Shown: positions 1-7,318 of the stretch, one piece after another | Position numbering within the stretch: the stretch's first letter is position 1 | How the letters are laid out: each line of letters opens with the position of its first letter | Notes under the pieces: generated by a model | Seen by the model: only the letters and a program-made list of their open reading frames with translations | What the model was told of the DNA's origin: nothing | Databases searched by the model: none | From: Parabacteroides massiliensis | Lineage (GTDB): Bacteria; Bacteroidota; Bacteroidia; Bacteroidales; Tannerellaceae | Direction of reading: 5' to 3' | NCBI RefSeq assembly: GCF_900155425.1 | Contig: NZ_LT700189.1 | Span: 1,543,787 to 1,607,786, forward strand | Length of the DNA stretch: 64,000 nucleotides | Made by a program: the position numbers and the translations under genes

Positions 1-503
1 TGCTGAACTACATCACCCACGCCGGTTTCACCAATTCGGCGGCCGACAAACTGAAAATCATTTTTGTACCTTGCTACCTGGACGGACACGACGGCATCCT
101 CGACAAACCCTACTACGATCTGCTGATCGGTATGGATGCGACCGTCTATCCTTCCTACTACGAACCCTGGGGATACACTCCGCTGGAAAGTATCGCATTC
201 GGGATTCCGACCATTACCACCAACCTTGCCGGTTTCGGTCTATGGGCTAAGAAGCATGTGACAGGCAACAACATCAACGAGGGTGTAGCCGTCGTGAACC
301 GCGACGATTTTAATTATTTCGAAGTAGCGGATGCCATCACGTCCGCGATCCTGACGCTCACCGGAAAGGATAAAAAGGAAGCGGAAGAGATCCAGAAGCA
401 CAGTTTCCGCCTGGCGGCAAAAGCCGAATGGAGCAAATTCATTGTCTACTACGAAGAGGCTTTCAAGATCGCCTTGGAGCATGCAAACAAAAGAAATAAT
501 TAA
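1..503 (+). CDS. Glycogen synthase, GT3-like, C-terminal part (5' end outside the window)
   Basis: Transfers glucose from a nucleotide sugar to the growing glycogen chain. The open frame runs from position 3 to the TAA ending at 503, so about 166 C-terminal residues are visible. The stretch PSYYEPWGYTPLES followed by TTNLAGFG closely resembles the C-terminal donor-binding domain of the eukaryotic-type (GT3) glycogen synthases, which keep a Glu in the PWGYTP-E segment, rather than the GT5 GlgA of enterobacteria. The next gene on the same strand is an alpha-glucan phosphorylase, so synthesis and breakdown of storage glucan are side by side. The family call is strong; the full length cannot be judged here. 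Confidence 0.88.
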   Translation, partial: LNYITHAGFTNSAADKLKIIFVPCYLDGHDGILDKPYYDLLIGMDATVYPSYYEPWGYTPLESIAFGIPTITTNLAGFGLWAKKHVTGNNINEGVAVVNRDDFNYFEVADAITSAILTLTGKDKKEAEEIQKHSFRLAAKAEWSKFIVYYEEAFKIALEHANKRNN

Positions 504-532
504 AATACGCTCATAATAAAACAGATAATGTC

Positions 533-540
533 TATCTTTG
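533..540 (+). promoter_or_regulatory. Bacteroidetes -7 box before the glucan phosphorylase gene
   Basis: The sequence TATCTTTG matches the TAnnTTTG -7 consensus and lies 72 bases before the ATG at 612. No clear -33 TTTG is seen at the usual 19-21 base distance. This suggests the phosphorylase has its own promoter besides any readthrough from the synthase gene. Confidence 0.5.
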
Positions 541-611
541 CAACGTTTTAGGCAAAAAGACAGATTATACGATATTAAAATAACAATTGAAACATTTTAA
601 ACTTCACGATA

Positions 612-3182
612 ATGAAAATCAAAGCGAATAACGCAAACAATCCGATTTGGAAAGATGTTTATTCTCATTCTATGCTCCCCGAGCAATTACAGCCGTTATA
701 TGAAATGGCAACAAACCTATGGTGGGTATGGAACCATGAAGGAGCAAAATTATTCGGTAAGATCGATCCTGAACTTTGGGCTTCGACAGAAGGCAACCCT
801 GTTCTTTTACTCCAAAGCCTGTCCTACAAGCGTATTGAGGAAATTCTGGCTGATGACGTCCTGATGGCCGAAATCAAAGCAGTATACTCGATATTCAAGG
901 ATTATGTAAATGTCAAACCGGATCAGACAAAACCGTCTGTCGCTTATTTCAGTATGGAATATGGTTTGACAAACGTGCTGAAAATCTATTCCGGCGGTCT
1001 GGGCGTGCTGGCAGGCGACTACCTGAAAGAAGCCAGCGACAGCAACATCGACCTGACAGCGGTAGGTTTCTTGTATCGCTACGGTTACTTCACACAGTCT
1101 CTGTCCATGGACGGACAACAGATTGCCAATTACGAACCGCAAAACTTCAACGCGCTGCCCCTTACACAGGTCATGCAGGCGAACGGCGAACCGATGGTAT
1201 TGGAAGTTCCCTACCCCGGCCGTACCGTTTATGCGCACATCTGGAAAGTAAGCGTAGGTCGCGTTCCTTTATATCTGATGGACACGGATATTCCTCAGAA
1301 CAGCGAATGGGATCGTTCCATCACTCATCAGCTGTATGGCGGTGACTGGGAAAACCGTATGAAGCAGGAATACCTGTTGGGTATCGGTGGTATCCTGATG
1401 CTGAACAAATTAGGAATCAAGAAACAGATTTACCATTGCAACGAAGGCCACGCCGCTTTGATCAACGCACAGCGTTTGGTAGACTTCATCCAGAACGACG
1501 GCTTGTCATTCAACCAGGCTCTGGAAGTCGTACGCGCTTCTGCTTTGTACACCGTCCACACACCGGTTCCGGCAGGCCATGACTACTTCGACGAAGGCCT
1601 GTTCGGTCGTTACATGGGCGAATTCCCCGGCAAATTGGGTATCAGTTGGCAGGAATTTATCGACATGGGACGTGAAAACCCGGGATCAAACGAAAAGTTC
1701 TCCATGAGCGTATTCGCATTGAACACTTGCCAGGAAGCAAACGGCGTCAGCTGGTTGCACGGAAAAGTATCCCAGCGTATGTTCGCTCCGGTATGGAAAG
1801 GCTACTTCCCCGATGAACTGCATGTAGGATATGTCACCAACGGCGTGCACATGCCAACCTGGGCTTCTACCGAATGGAAACGTTTCTTTGCTGAACATTT
1901 CGACAAGAAGTTCTTCAAAGATCAATCCAACAAGAAATATTGGGAAGCAATCCAAAATGTTGCGGACGATGACATCTGGAACATCCGCAAAGCTCTGAAG
2001 AACAAACTGATCACATACATCAAGAGCCAATACAAGACAAACTGGTTGAAAAACCAGGGAGATCCTGCAAAGGTTGTTTCCGTCTTGGATAAGATCAACC
2101 CGAACGCCTTGCTGATCGGTTTCGGTCGCCGCTTTGCTACTTACAAACGTGCTCACCTACTGTTCACCGATTTGGATCGTTTGGCCAAGATCGTAAACAA
2201 CGAACAATATCCGATCCAGTTCGTATTCACCGGTAAAGCCCACCCGGCCGATGGTGGCGGACAAGGCCTGATCAAGCACATTGTCGAAATCTCCCGCCGT
2301 CCTGAATTCTTAGGAAAGATCATCTTCTTGGAAAACTACGACATGCGTCTGGCTCGTCACCTGATCGCAGGTGTCGATGTTTGGTTGAACACGCCGACCC
2401 GTCCTCTGGAAGCATCCGGTACATCCGGCGAAAAAGCAGAGATGAACGGTGTCCTGAACTTCTCCGTATTGGACGGATGGTGGTACGAAGGTTACAAGCA
2501 GGGTGCAGGTTGGGCATTGACCGACAAGCGCACTTACGAAAACCAGCAGTATCAGGACCAGTTGGATGCCGCTACTATCTACCATATACTGGAAACAGAG
2601 ATCATCCCGACTTATTATGCAAAGAACAGCAAGGGCTACTCTCCCGAATGGATTCAGTATATCAAGAACTCAATGTCCGAAATCGCTCCCGACTATACGA
2701 TGAAACGTATGTTGGACGACTATATCAACCGTTTCTACAACAAGTTGGCAACCCGTTCCGCTCACTTGCGCGAAAACGGCTTTGCCGAAGCCAAATCAAT
2801 CGCTGCTTGGAAAGAAGAAGTGGCTGAACATTGGGATAACTTCCAGGTGGAATCGTTTACATGCAGCCAGGATCTGGCTATCGACGGCCCGGTTGTCGGC
2901 AAGGAATATAAGTTCAATCTGGTTATCGACCGCCACGAACTGCAAGGCATGTTAGGTGTCGAAATGGTCGTTACGAAAGAGAATCCGGATAATCATCAGT
3001 TGGAATTGCTGGCTACAGAACAGTTCAAGTTGATGAAAGAAGAAGGCTCCAAACTGTTCTTCGAACTGAAAACAACACCGAGTGAAGCCGGCCTCCACAA
3101 GATGGGCTTCCGCGTTTACCCTGTAAACAAAGAATTGCCTCACCGCATGGACTTCGCTTTCGTTCGCTGGATCCAGTTGTAA
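612..3182 (+). CDS. glgP: Alpha-glucan (glycogen) phosphorylase
   Basis: Phosphorolysis of alpha-1,4-glucan to glucose 1-phosphate, using PLP. The 856-residue protein has the N-terminal family signature SMEYGLTN followed by [18 protein letters not shown] (about residues 116-140) and the PLP segment [14 protein letters not shown], in which Lys608 is the likely PLP Schiff-base residue. The shape is that of the shorter alpha-glucan phosphorylase subfamily common in Bacteroidetes and actinobacteria, with an extra C-terminal beta-rich domain of about 100 residues. Its position directly after glycogen synthase supports a glycogen role; the glucose 1-phosphate could pass to the phosphosugar mutase at 22.4 kb. 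It ends at a strong terminator hairpin. Confidence 0.93.
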   Translation: MKIKANNANNPIWKDVYSHSMLPEQLQPLYEMATNLWWVWNHEGAKLFGKIDPELWASTEGNPVLLLQSLSYKRIEEILADDVLMAEIKAVYSIFKDYVNVKPDQTKPSVAYFSMEYGLTNVLKIYSGGLGVLAGDYLKEASDSNIDLTAVGFLYRYGYFTQSLSMDGQQIANYEPQNFNALPLTQVMQANGEPMVLEVPYPGRTVYAHIWKVSVGRVPLYLMDTDIPQNSEWDRSITHQLYGGDWENRMKQEYLLGIGGILMLNKLGIKKQIYHCNEGHAALINAQRLVDFIQNDGLSFNQALEVVRASALYTVHTPVPAGHDYFDEGLFGRYMGEFPGKLGISWQEFIDMGRENPGSNEKFSMSVFALNTCQEANGVSWLHGKVSQRMFAPVWKGYFPDELHVGYVTNGVHMPTWASTEWKRFFAEHFDKKFFKDQSNKKYWEAIQNVADDDIWNIRKALKNKLITYIKSQYKTNWLKNQGDPAKVVSVLDKINPNALLIGFGRRFATYKRAHLLFTDLDRLAKIVNNEQYPIQFVFTGKAHPADGGGQGLIKHIVEISRRPEFLGKIIFLENYDMRLARHLIAGVDVWLNTPTRPLEASGTSGEKAEMNGVLNFSVLDGWWYEGYKQGAGWALTDKRTYENQQYQDQLDAATIYHILETEIIPTYYAKNSKGYSPEWIQYIKNSMSEIAPDYTMKRMLDDYINRFYNKLATRSAHLRENGFAEAKSIAAWKEEVAEHWDNFQVESFTCSQDLAIDGPVVGKEYKFNLVIDRHELQGMLGVEMVVTKENPDNHQLELLATEQFKLMKEEGSKLFFELKTTPSEAGLHKMGFRVYPVNKELPHRMDFAFVRWIQL

Positions 3183-3210
3183 TCGACACAAGCAAGACAA
3201 ATACTCAAAA

Positions 3211-3243
3211 AAGAGGGAGTGTATGAACACACCCTCTTTTTTT
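3211..3243 (+). terminator. Rho-independent terminator after glgP
   Basis: A 12-bp stem with one mismatch (3211-3222 with 3227-3238) has a four-base loop and is followed by a run of seven or more T. It is flanked upstream by A residues, so it could act in both directions between the convergent genes. Confidence 0.8.
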
Positions 3244-3253
3244 ATGCCGATAC

Positions 3254-3345
3254 CAAAGCTATGCTTTACAGTGGCTAACCCTATGGGTTACGAGCATTAA
3301 CCAATAGGGTTACGGACTATAACCAAATGGGTTCCATACAGTCCG
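3254..3345. repeat. 22-bp tandem repeat cluster A (degenerate)
   Basis: About four degenerate units of 22-23 bases carry the core AACC-n5-GGGTTAC, the reverse-complement form of the CATAGGGTTA core seen in clusters B, C and D. It lies between the convergent glgP and FadL-type porin genes, after the terminator. Confidence 0.6.
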
Positions 3346-3425
3346 TTTGAATGACAGCATATTCAAAAAAAGGGAAGCCGCACAACAGGCGACTCCCCTT
3401 TTCAAGCTGATACAGTTTTTTAGGT

Positions 3426-4802
3426 TTAGAAAGCGTAATCCAAACTTAAACCAAACACTTTATTGGTACGGCTATAGACATTCTGTCCAGGAAGTCCCGT
3501 GCCGCAGTAATTGTCCATCTTCTTGGTATAATCATGATAAGTAGTCCACATATAACCTACGTTCAAAGCCATTTTTTCACTCAACATCACTTTGGCACCG
3601 AAGCCCAATGAATAAGAATCGCAGGAGAAACTGACATCGCTTTGGTAGCTATCAGACAAACCATAATCTGTTATTTGGGCACCGCCGCTAATGGTCAGCC
3701 TCTTGACCACGTCCCATTCTATTCCAAACAGATACTCATTCGTACCCCTTTCCAGTTCTTTCTGCTTTCCACCGGCCATGCCCGCTTTCTTGTCATCAAA
3801 GAAATGGTACTCCACAGAAGCTTTTAACATGGGTAAAAACCGATAAGAAGCAGCGACCGAAAGCATGGAAGGAATATCGTTCGGCGTGTTCACACCGTGC
3901 TTGTAAGGGCCGATCAAGTCTTCCGCACTGTCGGGATAATCCAGCTTCTTGGTATTGTTCTCAATATTCAGGTTCGTCTTAAATTCATATTTAGCCCCGA
4001 AATTGAATTTCCCGTATTTAACATCGATACCCAGAACCGGAGTCAACCCCCAACCTGTCTGATCGCAATCCAAAGCCAACGCCATCAATTCCGATCCGCC
4101 CAGATTCTGCTTCAGCTTCGCTTCCAGATATCCGTCATAGTTTCCCGAGAAATAGTTCATCCGACCTCCGGCAAAGGCCGAAAGCCAATCCGTGATTTTA
4201 TATCCCAAGCCAAGTTGCAGAGAATAAATAAACTGCTTACCGTCCATCGCACTGTTGATAGTATACATATCCGGCGTGACGATGGGACTTTGACCGCCAG
4301 TCTTTATATACTTCAACATGCTTTCCTGGAATATGCCGGCCATGGCAGCCGATTCGAACATCGGCAGGCCATCGTCAAACGAAGCCTTGCCGCCCCCGCC
4401 CGTAATGGCGAAGAAGCCGGAGATGGTCCAATCTCCTTTTTTGTAAGCCGCAAAAACACTCGGAATCACAGGAGCGGCTGCCTTTCCTTTATAATACTTT
4501 TTATAGGCGCTTACTGTCGGCACTTTATTCACCGGGTCGAAACCATTATATGTACCGAAAGAGGCATCGATATCCCGGGTCTGGAAAGCACTTTGAATAC
4601 TCACCCCAACGCGAAAACCGTCTGTCGGCAAGAAAGAAAGACCCGCCGGGTTAGACAAAGCACCGTCTATATCGATTGCAGCACCTCGCGAAAGTGACCT
4701 TAAAAAGGCTGCATGCTGATTCGTATTCGTCAAATATCCACCAGCGAAAGAAACCAAAGGCATCATCATCAATGCCGCACCTAATACTACTTTTTTCTTC
4801 AT
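3426..4802 (-). CDS. FadL/OmpP1/TodX family outer membrane transport protein
   Basis: A 458-residue beta-barrel of the family that moves hydrophobic compounds such as long-chain fatty acids over the outer membrane. It has a signal peptide (MKKKVVLGAALMMMPLVSFA, cut near residue 21), then the family N-terminal pattern NTNQHAAFLRSLSRGAAIDIDGALSNPAGL, in which SRGAA and NPA are typical of the FadL hatch region. It ends with an aromatic residue (DYAF), as beta-barrels do for BAM-dependent assembly. It stands alone on the minus strand, divergent from queC. The real substrate cannot be read from sequence. Confidence 0.87.
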   Translation of the reverse strand: MKKKVVLGAALMMMPLVSFAGGYLTNTNQHAAFLRSLSRGAAIDIDGALSNPAGLSFLPTDGFRVGVSIQSAFQTRDIDASFGTYNGFDPVNKVPTVSAYKKYYKGKAAAPVIPSVFAAYKKGDWTISGFFAITGGGGKASFDDGLPMFESAAMAGIFQESMLKYIKTGGQSPIVTPDMYTINSAMDGKQFIYSLQLGLGYKITDWLSAFAGGRMNYFSGNYDGYLEAKLKQNLGGSELMALALDCDQTGWGLTPVLGIDVKYGKFNFGAKYEFKTNLNIENNTKKLDYPDSAEDLIGPYKHGVNTPNDIPSMLSVAASYRFLPMLKASVEYHFFDDKKAGMAGGKQKELERGTNEYLFGIEWDVVKRLTISGGAQITDYGLSDSYQSDVSFSCDSYSLGFGAKVMLSEKMALNVGYMWTTYHDYTKKMDNYCGTGLPGQNVYSRTNKVFGLSLDYAF

Positions 4803-4832
4803 GTTTTACTTTTCTTGATTACAAAACGGTCG

Positions 4833-4840
4833 CAAAGATA
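4833..4840 (-). promoter_or_regulatory. Likely -7 box of the FadL-type porin gene
   Basis: On the minus strand this reads TATCTTTG, a perfect TAnnTTTG -7 box about 30 bases before the ATG. The matching -33 element is weak. Confidence 0.55.
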
Positions 4841-4853
4841 AACACTTTTCCCT

Positions 4854-4914
4854 AATATTGCACATTTTTCAACAAAATGTGCCGCACAAAATCACACATA
4901 TTGTGCAATATTTA
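4854..4914. promoter_or_regulatory. Inverted repeat between the porin gene and queC
   Basis: AATATTGCACA (4854-4864) and TGTGCAATATT (4904-4914) form a perfect 11-bp inverted repeat around a centre that itself contains ATGTGC/GCACA half sites. It lies upstream of the porin promoter, where an operator would be expected. Direct binding is an inference. Confidence 0.4.
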
Positions 4915-4937
4915 TTCATTCCAATTGTCAATTACCA

Positions 4938-4969
4938 ATTGACAATTGTCAATTAAAACGGTATCTTTG
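4938..4969 (+). promoter_or_regulatory. Promoter of queC-queF
   Basis: TATCTTTG at 4962-4969 is a perfect -7 box, with a -33-like ATTG at 4938-4941 and a 20-base spacer. It overlaps a palindromic CAATTGTCAATT cluster. The ATG of queC follows about 65 bases later. Confidence 0.65.
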
Positions 4970-5034
4970 CGTCCGAAAAGGAACGTTTCCTTTTCCGTGT
5001 GCTTGCTAAACCACGTATTAAAAACAAGAAAGAT

Positions 5035-5697
5035 ATGAAACATCAAGAAGCCGCTTTGGTATGCTTCTCCGGTGGACAAGACTCCACGACTTGCCTGTTC
5101 TGGGCCAAGAAGCACTTTTCTCGCGTAGAGGCCGTATGCTTTACATACGGGCAAAAACATTCCCTGGAAATAGAGGTTGCACGAAAAATTGCAGCCGACG
5201 CCCACGTCCCGTTCCAACTGTTGGACGTGTCGCTGATCAGCCAGCTCGATCCGAACTGTTCGCTGACAAATACCGAAATTTCAATGGACCAGGAAAAACC
5301 GGCAGACAGCTACCCGAACACCTTCGTCCCGGGGCGTAACATGGTATTCCTGACCTTCGCCGCCATCCTGGCACGCAGCAAAGGAATCTTCAACCTGGTA
5401 ACCGGCGTATCGGAAGCCGATTTCAGCGGTTACCCCGATTGCCGCGACACCTTTGTCCGTTCCCTCAACGTCACCCTGAACCTGGCGATGGACGAGCAGT
5501 TTGTGATCCACACGCCCCTAATGGACCGGGACAAAAGCGAAGTGTGGGAACTGTCCGACGAACTGGGCGTATTCGACCTCGTACGGACCCAAACCCTCAC
5601 CTGCTACAACGGCATCATGGCTGAAGGCTGCGGCCATTGCCCTGCCTGTAAACTGCGCCGCGAAGGGTTGGAGAAATATTTAAAAAGACGCCGCTAA
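5035..5697 (+). CDS. queC: 7-cyano-7-deazaguanine synthase QueC
   Basis: Converts 7-carboxy-7-deazaguanine to preQ0 with ATP and ammonia, a step in queuosine tRNA synthesis. The 220-residue protein has the N-type PPi synthetase P-loop SGGQDS at residues 12-17 and a C-terminal zinc site with four Cys (CYNG...[15 protein letters not shown]). The start at 5035 ([11 protein letters not shown]) puts the P-loop at the family's usual place; an in-frame ATG at 4999 would add 12 residues with no family support and lies very close to the promoter. queF follows 32 bases later, so the two genes form an operon. Confidence 0.95.
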   Translation: MKHQEAALVCFSGGQDSTTCLFWAKKHFSRVEAVCFTYGQKHSLEIEVARKIAADAHVPFQLLDVSLISQLDPNCSLTNTEISMDQEKPADSYPNTFVPGRNMVFLTFAAILARSKGIFNLVTGVSEADFSGYPDCRDTFVRSLNVTLNLAMDEQFVIHTPLMDRDKSEVWELSDELGVFDLVRTQTLTCYNGIMAEGCGHCPACKLRREGLEKYLKRRR

Positions 5698-5729
5698 ACC
5701 ATCCTTTACAAGAATAACAAAAAGACATC

Positions 5730-6197
5730 ATGGATACAAGAAAAGAAGAAAACGAACTGCACCTGTTAGGCGGTTCAACCGTATACAAGCAGGATTATGC
5801 ACCGGAGGTACTGGAAGCGTTTACAAACAAGCATCAGGAAAACGACTACTGGGTGCGCTTCAACTGTCCGGAATTCACAAGCCTCTGCCCGATCACCGGG
5901 CAGCCGGACTTTGCCACCATCTACATCGACTATATCCCCGATGTGAAAATGGTGGAAAGCAAGAGCCTGAAATTATATTTGTTCAGCTTCCGCAATCACG
6001 GAGCCTTCCATGAGGATTGCGTCAACATCATCATGAAAGACCTTATCCGCCTGATGGACCCCAAATATATCGAAGTAACCGGTGTTTTCACTCCGCGCGG
6101 CGGCATCAGCATTTACCCGTACTGCAACTACGGCCGGCCGGGCACTAAATATGAAGAGTTGGCCGAACAACGGCTTTTCAACCATCATACGAAATAA
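5730..6197 (+). CDS. queF: NADPH-dependent preQ0 reductase QueF
   Basis: Reduces the nitrile of preQ0 to preQ1 with NADPH, the step after QueC. At 155 residues it is the short, single-domain QueF type. The motif [14 protein letters not shown] contains the active-site Cys53, which forms a thioimide with the substrate, and Asp60 as proton donor; [16 protein letters not shown] is the QueF family motif. It shares the queC promoter and is followed by a terminator hairpin. Confidence 0.95.
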   Translation: MDTRKEENELHLLGGSTVYKQDYAPEVLEAFTNKHQENDYWVRFNCPEFTSLCPITGQPDFATIYIDYIPDVKMVESKSLKLYLFSFRNHGAFHEDCVNIIMKDLIRLMDPKYIEVTGVFTPRGGISIYPYCNYGRPGTKYEELAEQRLFNHHTK

Positions 6198-6220
6198 AAA
6201 AGGCACGCATTGCCTTTTTC
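6197..6220 (+). terminator. Terminator of the queC-queF operon
   Basis: A 9-bp perfect stem (AAAAAGGCA with TGCCTTTTT) and a five-base loop directly overlap the end of queF and close with T residues. Confidence 0.75.
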
Positions 6221-6236
6221 CTCATAGCACATTAAC

Positions 6237-6369
6237 TTGCATTTAGATGCAAGTGTATTTTATTCTCGACAACGTCGAATACATATTCGGCAATGTCAAG
6301 AATATACACGGCAATGTCGAAAATATGATCGACAACGCCGGAAACAAAATACACTTGCATCTATTTTTT
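6237..6369. repeat. Structured intergenic element with 17-bp terminal inverted repeats
   Basis: 6245-6261 and 6346-6362 form a perfect 17-bp inverted repeat, followed by a T-rich tract. CTTGCAT at 6237-6243 can instead pair with ATGCAAG at 6247-6253, giving two competing hairpins. The interior holds three to four degenerate direct repeats with the core GGCAATGTC or GACAACGTC. It lies between the queF terminator and the promoter of the next gene, so it looks self-contained. Confidence 0.6.
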
Positions 6370-6415
6370 ATTTCTTAATTTCCCATTTTCGATTTTATAG
6401 TCTTAATTTATCCAT

Positions 6416-6423
6416 TACCTTTG
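6416..6423 (+). promoter_or_regulatory. -7 box before the DUF1080 gene
   Basis: TACCTTTG matches TAnnTTTG and lies about 40 bases before the ATG at 6465. Confidence 0.55.
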
Positions 6424-6464
6424 CAAATAGTAAATTTTAAACCTACATAAAAACAATTTAGACC

Positions 6465-7244
6465 ATGAACAAGAGCATTACAATGAAGACTGCCTTGGTA
6501 GCTCTGGCTTGTACGGCCTGTATCAGTGCAAGCGCACAAAAACAGTATCCTGAACAGGAAAAAATGAAACCGGGAATGTCCGAATACTGGACTCCGCAAC
6601 CGAAAGTAGTTACTCCGGGTGACATCAAAACAAACAGCGCTCCTTCCGACGCCATCGTCTTGTTTGACGGAAAAGACCTTTCCGCTTGGCAAAGCGCTAA
6701 GGGCGGACCGGCCGAATGGATCGTAAAAGACGGTGTTTTCACTGTGGACAAGAAGAAAGGCGACATCCTGACAAAACAAAAATTCGAGAACTTCCAATTG
6801 CATATCGAATGGTGCGTACCCAAAAACATCACCGGTACAAGCCAAGCTCGTGGCAACAGCGGTATCTTCCTGCAAGATATGTATGAAATTCAAATTTTGG
6901 ATTGCTATAACAACGAAACGTATGTAAACGGACAGACCGGAAGTGTCTACAAACAAACACCTCCTCTGGTAAACGCCATGCGTAAACCGGGTGAATGGAA
7001 TGTCTACGACATTATCTATTCCGCTCCTATCTTCAAGGAAGACGGAACTTATCGTGTTCCGCCACGCGTTACGGTCATTCAGAACGGTATCGTATTGCAG
7101 AACAATACGACTATCCTGGGTACTACGGAATATATCGGTTTCCCGAAAGTCAAAAAACATGGTGCAGGCCCGATCCGTTTGCAGTCTCATGGAGACCCCA
7201 GCGAACCGATCAGCTTCCGTAATATTTGGATCAGGGAAATGTAA
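6465..7244 (+). CDS. Secreted DUF1080 protein (3-keto-disaccharide hydrolase family)
   Basis: A 259-residue exported protein. After a signal peptide (cut near SASAQ), the jelly-roll DUF1080 pattern is clear: IVLFDGKDLSAWQS, FQLHIEWCVP, RGNSGIFLQDMYEIQILD and a closing ISFRNIWIRE. Members of this family are linked to glycoside breakdown, including 3-keto-glycoside cleavage. It stands alone with its own promoter, so no substrate is suggested by neighbours. A second in-frame ATG at 6483 gives a more compact signal peptide and may be the true start. Confidence 0.87.
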   Translation: MNKSITMKTALVALACTACISASAQKQYPEQEKMKPGMSEYWTPQPKVVTPGDIKTNSAPSDAIVLFDGKDLSAWQSAKGGPAEWIVKDGVFTVDKKKGDILTKQKFENFQLHIEWCVPKNITGTSQARGNSGIFLQDMYEIQILDCYNNETYVNGQTGSVYKQTPPLVNAMRKPGEWNVYDIIYSAPIFKEDGTYRVPPRVTVIQNGIVLQNNTTILGTTEYIGFPKVKKHGAGPIRLQSHGDPSEPISFRNIWIREM

Positions 7245-7249
7245 ATTCA

Positions 7250-7301
7250 GTTGAAAGGTGAAAGGTGAAAAGAAATATAAATCAAACTTTCACCTTTCAA
7301 C
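7250..7301. terminator. Bidirectional terminator between the DUF1080 gene and dnaX
   Basis: A perfect 15-bp inverted repeat (7250-7264 with 7287-7301) with a 22-base A/T-rich loop separates two convergent genes. Confidence 0.6.
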
Positions 7302-7318
7302 TTTCCACTTTCAACTAT

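Noticed and set aside
3897-4697. A 266-codon plus-strand frame within the FadL-type porin gene
   Set aside because: It lies fully opposite a porin with signal peptide and family motifs and shows no protein features of its own.
4912-5034. A preQ1 riboswitch upstream of queC
   Set aside because: The leader between the promoter and the ATG is only about 65 bases and lacks the short hairpin plus A-rich tail of the preQ1-I class.
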